Of a stretch of DNA of 64,000 bases, positions 45,173-56,121 are shown piece by piece. Within the stretch, counting starts at the first letter, position 1. Every line of letters starts with the position of its first letter. Made by a program: the position numbers and the translations under genes. The notes below the pieces were generated by a model that had not been told where the DNA came from, ran no database searches, and was given only the letters and a program-made list of their open reading frames with translations. Origin of the DNA: Tetracentron sinense (lineage: Eukaryota; Streptophyta; Magnoliopsida; Trochodendrales; Trochodendraceae); the NCBI GenBank assembly GCA_015143295.1, contig CM026559.1, positions 19,420,826 through 19,484,825 of the forward strand. Reading direction: 5' to 3'.

Positions 45173-47463
45173 TGTCGCGACCCAAAACCCACCCTAGGAG
45201 TTAGAGTGAATCTTGGACGACTTAATCATTACTTACATGACTTGCTTGACGAACCAACCTGCAAAACTCACAGAACACATACAATAGAGGATGACAGCGG
45301 AAGCATAACTATAAAACACAACGGAAGTCTAACAAACCTCTAAGTATATATACACATGGTCCAAGTTTAATACAAAAGAAAACAAAGCAAAGAAAGTGCG
45401 GACATGCCCGCCAAAATACATGGATATAATCACTCATGCTCACCCACAGCTAAACCACTTAGAATCTAACACCACCTACTGATAACCCTCTACGGGAGGT
45501 TCCTCCAAAGGTTCCTCGACGTACTCCTCCTCCACCCAAGGGCTAGGAGCACAGACATCGAATGGAGCAGCAGCTCCCTCAGAACCTGCCGACATAAGAA
45601 GTACGGCTGAGCATGGAATACTCAGCGGGTACTAAATACTAACCAATAGTCATAGCAAAATCATAGCAGTATAGGAAGCAGGAAGCATTTCACATATATA
45701 AAGCAGGAAACAATTCAAGCATATAAAGCAGGAATAATTCATATCATGACAATAAAGTAAAGGAGTATATAATCATGCTTGAATTCATCAAAGCCGATAA
45801 AACCCTTGAAAACACCGTGCACTTGACTTGACTGAAAATACCATTTCCTTGCTTGAAAACTTGTCATGTTTGTCTTATCTTATCGTATCATGCATGTCAT
45901 GCCATGTCTTGCTTGCTTGGAAAGTAAACTACTTGAGAGGGAAGGGAGACCCTTCTTCCTAATTGCCCATGCTTGTCATGCCATGTCTTGTCATGCTTGC
46001 TTGGAAAAGTAAACTACTTGCGAGGGAAGGGAGACCCTTCTTCCTAAATGCTCATGTCATGTCCTTTCACTTGTGAGATGTTCTTGTGAGATGTACTTGC
46101 GAGGGAAGGGAGGCCCTTCTTATGTTATGTATGCACTTGCGAGGGAAGGGAGACCCTTCTTATGAAAATGCGTGATTGTCTTGTCCTTGCCAAAAGCGAG
46201 GTAAAACATATCGTACGATATGCCCCACCTCTAAATCCCATTCTTGAAAACCTCGGTAAATCATGTCATGTATGCGTGCTCGTGAGGTCGTGTGCATACT
46301 TGCATTTGGAATTAAATATGGCATTGAGTAATTCATAACACATAACATCAATGATTTGGGAAATTTAATATTGATATCATTTAAGGAAAGCGAACAATCA
46401 CACTATCATAACCCTAGCAATTTCCATAAACCTTAAACATGCATTTTCTTAATTTATCATTCATTTTATTCACCTTGGCATTTCATCAAACATGGTACAT
46501 TCATTATTTATTAACCCTACAACATGCTTTTCTAGGTGGGTTATACTCACATCACACTTGTATGTTTATTATTAGTACAATGCCCTTCCCCATTCATTCA
46601 TTACATCATCCACACGGCATCCATTCGCCAACATCCATCTCCATTTACCATACATACCACCCATCTCATAATATATATATATATGAAGGAAAACAAGACG
46701 GAATAAGGAAATGAGAGGCTATAACTAGGAGGGTAGTAAGAAGCACCGACCTTGATCAAGTGGCGAAGAAATCCCCCTTTCCAAAACGACCGTGAGTTGC
46801 TGCCCTAGCTTGGAACACGAGCTCCACACGAGCTTGAGTCGAGATCTTGAAGGAAAACGTGCTTGAGGATGATCTAGGGTCTCAAACCCCTTTGATTCCT
46901 CTTCAAAATGGAAACCCTAGATTTAGGAACCCTTTCTCCTCTCTTCTAATCTCCCAAATCTTCTAAGGGTTGAGAGTGAGCCCTAAAGGCTCGGGCAACC
47001 CTATATAAGAAAGGGTATAACACCCGAATGCCGAAAATGCCCTTAGTGAAAATTCTGCAAAACGCGAGGACCGAGCGATCGGTGTTAATGACCGATCGAT
47101 CGGTTGCCTACCGATCGATCAGTTTCATAACCGAGCGATCGGTTAAAATTTCACTCTCTGGAAAATTTCTCCATACAAAAATCTTGACCAGTCGATAGCC
47201 TCCGAGCGATCGGTTTTGGACCGATCGATCGCTCCATGGACCGAGCGATCGGTGGTCTGCAGGTCCAAACTGTTTTGGCCATAACTTTTGACTCGTTCGT
47301 CCGATTTTGACGATTCAACTTGCGTTGGGTTCGTACTTCGAAAACGAACATTTCTGACGTTTCAGAATTTCCAATTTCTTCCTTATTTATTAATTGCATT
47401 ACTTTAAAGGAAAAATGGCTATGAAGGGTCATGCATAAATGTGAAAAGGTCCGGGGCCTTACA
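45173..47463 (-). repeat. Element D 5' LTR (2291 bp)
   Basis: Nearly identical to 37707-39995. Visible differences include one changed palindrome (GATCGATCAGT near 47110) and an AT microsatellite longer by 2 bp (near 46680). It carries the active-position promoter cassette (47001-47253). Confidence 0.95.
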
Positions 47464-48014
47464 GTTAAGCTAGGGTTTTACTTGGGATTAGGGTATGTTC
47501 TAGGGTTAAGCCTTCACCTAGGGTTAGGCGTAGGATTTGATCAGGGTTTGTCTAGGGTTTAGGACTTGACTGGGACTCAGTTGGGGATAACTATGGTTAA
47601 AATATTAACCATGGTTAAGGGAGGGTGTAAACATTGGGTGCTTATAGCTGCCCCTCTTTGCCGGATAATGCCAAATTGGTAATTGAACGACAAAGACTGG
47701 AATCATCCTATTTTTATACTAAGAATGAATTTTAGGAGATGTTGATATGCATGCATACTGTGCAAGTGGTGGAATGAGTAATGTGTCTGCCTATACCTGT
47801 AAGAGATATGGGCGAGCTGGGGAAAGTGGAAGTGGTTAGGGCCACTCTCTGGAGAATAAAGAGTAGCCTGTACTACTTATGTTGGAGATTAATTGATGCT
47901 AGAAAAGATGACATATCCTCGAGGCGCTAGCCAAGATTGGTTGCTATGGCATTACCTGGAGGTGTTTAGCCAAAACAACTGAAGGACATGTGGGTAGTCA
48001 GAAGTAGGACATTC
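47464..48014 (+). repeat. Tat/Ogre-like LTR end and leader, right part
   Basis: Resumes 34986-37706 after element D, with AGGGTT-rich sequence followed by GGGTGCTTATAGCTGCCCC (about 47636), a word typical of the leader or LTR end in Tat/Ogre elements. No ORF. Confidence 0.4.
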
Positions 48015-48480
48015 GAGGTGCTGAAAAATTGTGTTATGTTGATGTTCACCTAGGACGTCAGAGACACACAGGGGTACCAAAGAGGGGCATGTGAGGTGTA
48101 GATAAAGTGTGTTATGTCGATGCTCATCCGGGATGTCAGATACACACAGGGGTGTCGAAGGGTGACATCCGAGGTGCCGACAAAGTGTGTTACGTCAATG
48201 CTCACCTAGGATGTCAGAGACACACGGGGGTGTTGAAAGGGGATATGTGAGGTGCTGACAAAGTGTGTTATGTTGATGCTCACTTGGGATGTTGGAGACA
48301 CATAAGAGTGTCGAAGGGGCACATGCGAGGTACCGACAAAGTGTGTTAGGTCGATGCTCACCTGGGATGTCAGAGACATATGGAGGTATCGGAGGGGGAA
48401 GCAGGAGCTAATGTCGCGGTATGACGAGATTGTCAAGGGGCACACATGATGTCGAGGACACACGGGGGTGTCGAAAGGGC
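48015..48480. repeat. 78-bp tandem repeat
   Basis: The word GAGGTG (or GAGGTA) recurs at 48015, 48093, 48171, 48249 and 48327, exactly 78 bp apart, with a sixth, decayed copy after. Each unit holds GACAAAGTGTGTTA, GATGCTCACC and CAGAGACACAC-like words. The open frame across it (48206-48463, minus) is a repeat artefact. Confidence 0.85.
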
Positions 48481-48483
48481 ATT

Positions 48484-48729
48484 GCCCAGGTTATAGACCC
48501 TAGAGGGGGGTGAATAGTGTCTATGACAATTTAAAAATTATTTACTCTAAATTCCCTAAGCGGAATTTCAACTTTAGGGCAAGTTAAAGGGAAATAGAGA
48601 ATCTAACAATTTTGCTTAAACAATAGTATAAACAATAATGAAAATCAGTCAAGAGTGAGAGTTAGAGAGATGCAAACACTTGACACCGGATATTGTTCAT
48701 GAGGTTCGGCAACCCGCCTACGTCCCCAC
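48484..48729 (-). repeat. Fragment of a Sirevirus-like copia LTR
   Basis: Contains TAGACCCTAGAGGGGGGTG, the reverse complement of the C/T-rich LTR end of A and B, and near 48706 a GAGGTTCGGCAACC word. The fragment stops at 48730, where element E is inserted. Its other part is not visible. Confidence 0.55.
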
Positions 48730-49723
48730 TGTCGCGACCCGAAACCCACCCTAGGAGTTAGAGTGAACTTTGGACGACTAATCATGACTTGCTTGACAAC
48801 TAACCTGCAAAACCCACAGAGCATATACAATAGAGGATATAAATGGCGGAAACATACTCTAACATAGCACAGCGGAAGACTACCAAACCTCTATGTATAT
48901 ACTACCAAACCTCTATGTATATACTATTCACCCTAGAAGTTAGAGTCAACTCGTGGTCCGTGAATAGTGCCAACTCGTGGTCCGTGAATAGTGCCAACTC
49001 GTGGTGTTGTGAATAGTGCAAACTCGTGGTGCTGTGAATAGTGTCAACTCGTGGTCCGTGAATAGTGCCAGCTCGTGGTCCGTGAATAGTGCCAGCTCGT
49101 GGTCCGTGAATAGTGCCAACTCGTGGTCCGTGAATACTGCCAACTCGTGGTGTTGTGAATAGTGCAAACTCGTGGTGCTGTGAATAGTGTCAACTCGTGG
49201 TGGTGTGAATAGTGCAAACTCGTGGTGCTGTGAATAGTGCCAACTCGTGGTCCGTGAATAGTGCCAACTCGTGGTGTTGTGAATAGTGCAAACTCGTGGT
49301 GCTGTGAATAGTGTCAACTCGTGGTCCGTTGTCTTATGTACAGCGTGCCCGTGGTGAGTTGTACAACGTGCCCGTGGTGAGTTGTACAATGGATGCACAA
49401 AGTATACGTTATCAGAGTACGTTGTCTGTGCTACGTTATCAGAGTACGACGTCAGAGCACGTCCTTAGTGCCTTCCGAGCTACGTCCTCAGTGCATAACC
49501 AAGCTACGTTTTCCTACAGGTTCAGACTGTTTTGGCCATATCTTTTGACTCGTTCATCCGATTTTGACGATTCAACTTGCGTTGTGTTCGTACTTCGAAG
49601 AGGAACATTTCTAATGTTTCAAAATTTCCCATTTCTTCCTTATTTATTAATTATAACTCTTAAAAAGGGAAAATGACAACGAAAGTGTCATGTATTAAGC
49701 ATGAAAAGGTCTGGGGCTCTACA
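48730..49723 (-). repeat. Element E 3' LTR, shortened (994 bp)
   Basis: Has the same ends as C (TGTCGCGACC and GGGGCTCTACA) but lacks about 1.5 kb of the middle, including the hairpin array and the conserved hairpin. A short duplication (ACCAAACCTCTATGTATATA) lies at the junction near 48880-48930. Confidence 0.88.
48949..49330 (-). repeat. 23-26 bp tandem repeat in element E LTR
   Basis: Sixteen copies of a unit carrying ACTCGTGGT and GTGAATAGTGC. The array is related in layout, not in sequence, to the 26-bp array of C, and takes the place of the palindromes of D. Confidence 0.88.
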
Positions 49724-49823
49724 TCCTCCCCCCCTTACAAAAATTTCATCCTCGAAATTCAGACGATACTAGCATTACAAATCAAAACAGAATTACAAGT
49801 CCTACACAGATTTCATACAAAAC

Positions 49824-51392
49824 TCATTCAATTAATTCTAGGTACTTTGCTTTGACTTCGGCTTCACGCTCCCATGTAGCTTCTTCCTGAGCATGGTGTT
49901 GCCATTGCACAAGAACCAAAGGGATTGTCTTGTTGCGAAGTACCAGATCTCTTCGATCTAAAATCTGAACCGGCTTTTCAATCAAGGTGAGATCCTCTCG
50001 AACCTCCAACGGTGCTAAGTCTATGACATGCGAAGGATCCGCAATGTACTTCCGAAGCATAGACACATGGAAGACATTGTGAACTGCGGCCATGTGAGGT
50101 GGAAGAGCTACTCGATAAGCAACTTCACCAACCCGGGTGATAATCTCAAAAGGCCCAACATACCGAGGACTGAGCTTGCCTCGTTTTCTAAATCTCATGA
50201 TCCCTTTGCTAGGAGATACTTTCACAAAAACTTGATCCCCTACTTGAAATTCCAAGTCCCTACGGCGTGTGTCCGCATAGCTTTTCTGGCGATCTTGAGC
50301 GGCTTTCAATCGATCCCGAATGATCTTAACTGTGTTTGCAGTTTGCTCAATCAACTCCGGACCAAGTACTTTCCTTTCTCCTACCTCATCCCAATAGAGA
50401 GGAGACCTACAACTTCGCCCATACAAGGCCTCAAATGGTGCCATTTGAATACTTGCCTGATAGCTGTTATTATAGGAAAATTCAACCAAAGGCAAGTGCT
50501 CTTCCCAACTGCCTCTGAAATCCAACATACAAGCCCGAAGCATGTCTTCAATGACTTGGTTCACTCTCTCGGTTTGTCCATCCGTCTGTGGATGAAAAGC
50601 GGTGCTGAAATCAAGTCGGGAACCCATAGCCTCCTGAAAAATTTTCCAAAATCTTGACGTGAATCTTGGATCCCGATCCGACACAATACTAACAGGCACT
50701 CCGTGCAATCTAACTACTTCCTTGATGTATAGTGCAGCCAACTGACTTGAGTTCAAAGTGGTTCGGTAGGATAAGAAATGAGCGGACTTTGTCAAACGAT
50801 CCACTACTACCCATATCGCATGAGCCCCTAGCCGTCTTTGGCAAGCCAACTATGAAGTCCATGGATATGTTCTCCCATTTCCACTCGGGAATCGGAAGGG
50901 AATGCAATAGACCGGCGGGTCGCATGTGTTCTGCTTTCACCTGTTGGCACACTAAGCACCGTGCTACATATTCCGCAACCTCCCTCTTCATATTCCGCCA
51001 CCAAAAGTGACTCTTGAGGTTCCGGTACATCTTTGTACCCCCTGGATGCACTGTGTACTTCGAACGGTGTGCTTCATCCAAAATCTCTCTTCGAAGATCT
51101 GCATTGGCTGGGACGCACAGTCTTCCCTTGAATGTGATAGCACCCCGACTAGTGAGAGAGAAGTCCTCACTACCCTTAGCAACTTCCTTGTTCCGATAAG
51201 CCAACAACTCAGCATCCATGGCTTGATGTTCTTGGATCAAATCTATAATGTACGGCCGAACCGTAACATTTGCCAAGGTAGGACCACGGACAGAGTCATT
51301 CACACTAATGTCCAGATTTGCCAAATCTTCTAGTAGCTTCCATTCTTGAACCAACATGTGTGCTAACAACCCTTGAGGTCTTCTACTCAAAG
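49824..51392 (-). pseudogene. Element E integrase and chromodomain, one frameshift
   Basis: From the RNase H-integrase linker (SRRPQGLL) at 51390 through the H2C2 finger and integrase core, with a 2-bp loss near 50823, then on in 50849-49824 to a complete C-terminus with GPF and chromodomain ([27 protein letters not shown]). A pol fragment without RT cannot move the element. Confidence 0.9.
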
Positions 51393-51780
51393 CATTGATG
51401 TAAGACGCATTAAGTATAGTTCAACAAGTCAAATTACACCGGATATGCATAATATTATATATCAAAACCTATGTCCCTATTTTCGCAATAACTCTAATTT
51501 TACTAAACTTGTAAGATGAAGGAGAATCCTGTAGTCTCACTTGGAAGGCCATTCCCAACTGAGACCCCATAACACAGTGTATGACAAAGGACCTTCCACC
51601 CCCTTGTCAACAAATACCTAGGCTGGACTCTAGCCTAAGTATCACTCAACTCATCAGTCTAACTGGGAATTCATTCATAAAGCATTGGTTTTCGCTTAGC
51701 ACGTAACATATAGTATGCACACCATATAGCATATAGTACCATATAACAATACCACACATAATAGTATAGTACCATCATAT
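51393..51780. other. Unassigned filler replacing gag-RT in element E
   Basis: About 390 bp that match neither C, D nor F. No gene, repeat or terminal motif recognised. It joins the middle of the RNase H-integrase linker to the 5' leader. Confidence 0.6.
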
Positions 51781-52008
51781 TCATCACATCGAGTCATCAG
51801 AGCATTTATAATATTAAACTTTGGTGTTCTAGTGTCCCTAAGACCCGTACTTAGTTGAAGCAACCATTTTAGACTAAGACCAAAGTTTAGTCTCACACTT
51901 GGAACATGACTCGCTTCTGACTTACTTCCTTCCTAACTTGCTTCCTGACATATGCTCTTGTCAAGCCGTGGTACCAGATTCTAAGTGATCCTAAAGACCT
52001 AAAGCCTA

Positions 52009-52021
52009 AGCTCTGATACCA
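52009..52021 (-). other. Primer-binding site of element E
   Basis: The minus strand reads TGGTATCAGAGCT, four bases from the LTR start at 52026. Confidence 0.92.
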
Positions 52022-52025
52022 CTTA

Positions 52026-52465
52026 TGTCGCGACCCAAATCCCACCCTAGGAGTTATAGTGAACTTGGATGATTTATCATGACTTACATAACATGCTTGA
52101 CAACCATCGTGCAAAACACACAGAGCATATACGATAGAGGACAAAATAGTAAAAAACATAACTAATATGGCACAGTGGAAGTCTAACCAAAACCTCTATG
52201 TATATACATGTGATCCAAGTTTGTACAAAAGAGAAAACAAAATAAAGAAAGTGTGGACATGCCCGCCAAAAATACATGGGTATAAGTCTCACATGCTCAC
52301 CCACACTCACCTAGAATCTACCACCTAATAGTAACCATCTACAGGAGGATCGTCCCCAGGTTCCTCAACATATTCCTCCTCCACCCATGGGCCAGGAGCA
52401 CAGATGTCGAAAGGAGCAGCCGCTCCACTATCACCTGCAGACATGAGATGTACGGCTAAGCATGG
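52026..52465 (-). repeat. Element E 5' LTR, truncated (440 bp)
   Basis: Matches the start of the D and C LTRs in plus coordinates and stops within the conserved hairpin (GCTAAGCATGG), where element F begins. Confidence 0.87.
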
Positions 52466-52728
52466 TGTAGAGCCCCGAAACTTTTGCTCATGTCTTGGAA
52501 TGTGTGCCAAGGCATGATACCTTGTAATGCCCAATTTCATGAAATGATAATCTGAAAACTTAGAGAATTGTCTCAAGGATGCTATAATTAATTAAATAAA
52601 TTATCTAATAATAAACTATAACCTTACAAGTGTCCTGGTCAAGTTTAGAAGATGTTAGAATAGAAGTAGAAGGGGTCCCAATAGTAGGAATGGGTGAAAA
52701 ATGGACTCAGTGTCAAAACCTGCAGACC

Positions 52729-52912
52729 ACCGATCGCTCAGTCCATTTAGCGATCGATCGGTCCATAACTGATCGATCGGAGGCTATCGACTGGTTGAAA
52801 ATTTTGTATGGAAAAATTTTCCAGAGAGGTTTTTTTTAACCGAGAGCTCGGTCATTTCACTGATCGCTCGGTAGGTAACCGATCGCTCGGTCATAACCAC
52901 CGATCGCTCGGT
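52729..52912 (+). promoter_or_regulatory. ACCGATCGATCGGT palindrome cassette in element F LTR
   Basis: Seven sites, several with a changed base (for example ACCGATCGCTCAGT), with the spacer GAGGCTATCGACTGGTT and AAAAATTTTCCAGAGAGG, as in A, D and J. No clear TATA box follows in this copy. Confidence 0.65.
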
Positions 52913-53814
52913 CTTCGTATTTTTTGCAGAAATTTCAGTAATGGTGTTTTCATCTTTTGGGCGTTTCACTCGTGCCTTAAAGGCTTTGCCCGAGCCTTGA
53001 GGTCTTCATTCACAACCCTTAGAGTGTTTTAGAGTTAGAGAAAGAGGAGATGGAGATTCTAAACCTAGGGTTTTCTTTTTAGGAGGAATCAAAGGGTTGA
53101 AGACCCACAATCATCCTCAAGCTCGTTTCTCTTCAAGTTCAAGATTCAAGCTCGTGAGGACTATGCTCTCCAAGCTAGGGCAGCGGCTCACGCACGTTTT
53201 TGTAAGGGATTTCTTCCCTCATTTGTCAAGGTCGATACCTTTTGCTACCAACCTAGTTCATAACTCTTTCATTTTCTTCTTCTTTGTTGTTTTCCCTAAT
53301 GTATGAACCTAATGGGATGAATGGATAGTTGGTGGATGTGAATGCGCGATTGGATGCCGTGTGTATGGTTGTGATGAATGAAATGGGGAGGGCATTGTAT
53401 CCATAAGGAACATACATGTGTGACGAGAACATAAATCCACCTAGAAAAGCGTGATGTAGGTTAAATACATAATGAACACACCCCATGTTTGATGAAATGC
53501 CAAGGTGAATAAATTGAGTTGGAAATTAAGAAATGCATGCTTAATTAATTCTGGAAATTCCTAGGGCCTATGATAGTGTGCTTCCTCGCTTTCCCTACAT
53601 TCCATGAACATTGGCTTACTCAAAATATTGATGTCTTATGTATTGTGAATTACCCAAATATCATATTTAAATTCAAATGCAAGTATGTACACAATTCCAC
53701 GAGCACGGCATGCATGACATTATTTACCGAGGTTTTTCAAGAACGATAACTAGAGGTGGAACATTTCCTATGATATGTTTTACCTCGCTTTTGGCAAGAA
53801 CAAGACAAGCATTC

Positions 53815-54050
53815 ATAAAGAAGGGTTTCCCTTCCCTCGCAAGTGCATTTAGGAAGAAGGGTCTCCCTTCCCTCGTAAGTAGTTTATTTTACCAGCAAGC
53901 ATGGAACATGACATGGCAAGCATGAACATTTAGGAAGAAGGGCCTCCCTTCCCTCGCAAGTAGTTTATTTTCCCAGCACGCATGGAACATGACATGGCAA
54001 GCATGAACATTTAGGAAGAAGGGTCTCCCTTCCCTCACAAGTAGTTTATT
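53815..54050 (+). repeat. GAAGGG/CCCTTC hairpin array in element F LTR
   Basis: Four copies of AAGAAGGGTCTCCCTTCC or variants (GGGTTTCCC, GGGCCTCCC), separated by GCAAGTAGTTTATTTTCC-like spacers. Stems are kept while the loop varies. Confidence 0.75.
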
Positions 54051-54786
54051 TTCCAAGCAAGCATGACATTGCATGACACGCTTGATACTGCATGATATGA
54101 CAAGACAAGACAGACAAGACAAGTTTTCAAGCACGAAAAGGGAATTTTAAGTCAAGTCAAGTGCACGATGTTTTCAAGGATTTTATCGGCTTTTACGAAT
54201 GCATGCATGATTATAAACTTCTTTACTTTCTTGTGATGATATGAATTGTTTCTGCTTTATCTATGTGAACTGCTTTCTGCTTTCTATATGGTTATGGTGT
54301 GTTATGACTGTTGGTTAGTATTTAGTACCCGCTGAGAATTCCATGCTCAGCCGTACTTCTTATGTCGGCAGGTGATAGCAGAGCGGCTGCTCCTTTCGAT
54401 ATCTATACTCCGAGCCCTTGGGTGGAGGAGGAGTATGTCGAGGAACCTGTAGAGGAACCTCCGGTAGCGGGTTATTATTTGAGGTGGTAGATTCTGAGTG
54501 AATAGCTGTGGGTGAGTTAAAGAGAGATATTCAAGTATTTTGGTGGGCATGTCCGCACTTTCTTTTGTGTATCTTTTTGTATAACTTGGATCACTTGTAT
54601 ATTCATAGAGGTTTGGTTAAGTCTTCCGCTATGCTATGTTAGAGTATGTTTCCGCTATTTATATCCTCTTTGTATATGCTCTGTGGGTTTTTGCAGGATG
54701 GTTTGTTAAGCAAGTGATGTAAGTCATGATTAGTCGTCCAAAGTTCACTCTAACTCCTAGGGTGGGTTTTGGGTAGCGACAATAAG

Positions 54787-54799
54787 TGGTATCAGAGCT
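54787..54799 (+). other. Primer-binding site of element F
   Basis: TGGTATCAGAGCT, five bases after the LTR end. Confidence 0.93.
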
Positions 54800-55056
54800 T
54801 AGGCTTTAGGTCTCTAGGGTCACTCTGAATCTATACCATGGCTTGACAAGAGCATATGTCAGGAAACAAGTTAGGAAGGAAGTAAGTCGGAAGCGAGTCA
54901 TGATCCAAGTGTAAGACTAAACTTTAGTCTTAGTCAAAATGGTTGCTTCAATCAAGCACGAGCCTTAGGAACGCTAGAACACCAAAGTATAATATTATAA
55001 ATACACCGATGGTGGTGATGCGATGTATATTAGTATTATACAACTAATACAAATTG

Positions 55057-55975
55057 ATGGTTGTTTTCATGCTAGAGGGCGAAGCCCACCATTGGTGGTT
55101 GTTAGCATTGAGGAAGCGAGATTTGACCATCCAAGGTCAACCTTGGACTTGGGAGGAGTTCAAGGATACTTTTTATAAGAAGTACTTTCCTGTTGGAGCA
55201 CGGGAAAAGAAAGAAAGAGAGTTCATCAACCTAGAGCACGGTTCGATGACTGTAACCGCTTATGAGGCTAAGTTCTCAGAGCTATCACGCTTCGCGACTC
55301 ACATGGTTGCCACCGAGGCAATGAAGGCGAGAAGGTTTGAGCAAGGGCTCAAGGATGTTATCATGGAGAAGGTCTTGGTTTTCAGACATGCTACCTACCT
55401 TGAGGTAGTAGACAAGGCCTTATTGGTCGAGGCCAATTCAGAGACAGTGTCCAGGAGGAGGGAATTGGCGAGAGGCCAATCTAGTAGTTCAGCACCTCCG
55501 AAGAGGCGGGCCCGGACTGGTCCTTATCACTATACATGGCCAGCACCACCGGTGAGGCCATCTTTTGCGCCTCCAGTTCCTTAGCCGTACATGCCTCAGG
55601 CACTGCGACCTCAGGCTCTTCCAGCTCCACGGCCAGTTGCACCTCAGGTGGCGAGGTACGCTTCACCTCCGGTCCATCCGACTTACTCATATGAGGTCTG
55701 CACTTCATGCGACCGAAGACATCCGGCAGGAGATTACCGAAGAGCATCGGGTGGATGTTATCATTGCGGTCGCTAGGGCCATATGATCAGGGATTGCCCT
55801 ACCCGGCATTTCCCAGGTCAGTTTCAGGGTGTTAGGCCCCCAGCACGCCTAGCAGGATCAAACCAGGCGTCCTCTCAATCTGCACGTTCTGTACCTCTGC
55901 CTCGTCAGGAGAACCAGGGGTGAGTTTTTGCCTTGACAAAGGGTGAAGCACTTGCATCTGACGATGTAGTGCAAG
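55057..55975 (+). pseudogene. Element F gag, N-terminus deleted
   Basis: Homology to D starts abruptly at VFMLEGEAHHWW, so about 120 N-terminal residues are missing. An in-frame TAG lies at 55572-55574 or within a few bases, in the Pro-rich linker, and a frameshift at the CCHC knuckle near 55775. The exon ends CAAG at 55975. Confidence 0.85.
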
Positions 55976-56121
55976 GTACGCAATTGTAGTTTATTTGATT
56001 TTCCTAAAAATTTTTGTTATGTATTATTCGATTGTGTACGTATATGGCATGATTATATGTATTTATACCGATATGTATACACTGTTGAAGCATGGATTGA
56101 CTTAGCTAGCTAAAATTTCAG
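55976..56121 (+). other. Putative spliceosomal intron in element F gag-pol (146 bp)
   Basis: Borders CAAG/GTACGC and AAATTTCAG/GAACC, AT-rich, with branch-like TTGACTTAG near 56097. Sequence similarity to the D intron is low in the middle, but both ends and the position are kept although the coding part of F is ruined. Confidence 0.7.

Larger units (their letters stand above)
37707..47463 (-). mobile_element. Element D: young Tekay-type Ty3/gypsy chromovirus
   Basis: Complete structure: LTRs at 37707-39995 and 45173-47463, a perfect target duplication GTTAA (37702-37706, 47464-47468), primer-binding site, gag, intron, pol and polypurine tract. By eye the LTRs differ by about six substitutions and one 2-bp AT-repeat change, so the insertion is recent. 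The RT-to-chromodomain frame is fully open. The only clear lesion is a 4-bp loss in protease at about 43272. The order PR-RT-RH-IN and the chromodomain place it in the chromoviruses, most likely the Tekay (Del) clade. Confidence 0.95.
48730..52465 (-). mobile_element. Element E: internally deleted Tekay-type gypsy
   Basis: The 3' LTR (48730-49723), integrase with chromodomain (49824-51392), an unrelated filler (51393 to about 51780), leader, primer-binding site and part of the 5' LTR (52026-52465) are present. Gag, protease, RT and RNase H are gone. The right end was cut by insertion of F at 52466. The flank CCCAC (48725-48729) has no partner in view. Confidence 0.88.
52466..54781 (+). repeat. 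Element F 5' LTR (2316 bp)
   Basis: Starts TGTAGAGCCCCG and ends GGGTAGCGACA. Contains the palindrome cassette (52729-52912), a GAAGGG hairpin array (53815-54050), the conserved hairpin (54331-54351), donor-like GGCAG/GT at 54371/54372 and acceptor-like TTTTTGCAG ending at 54696. Confidence 0.92.
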
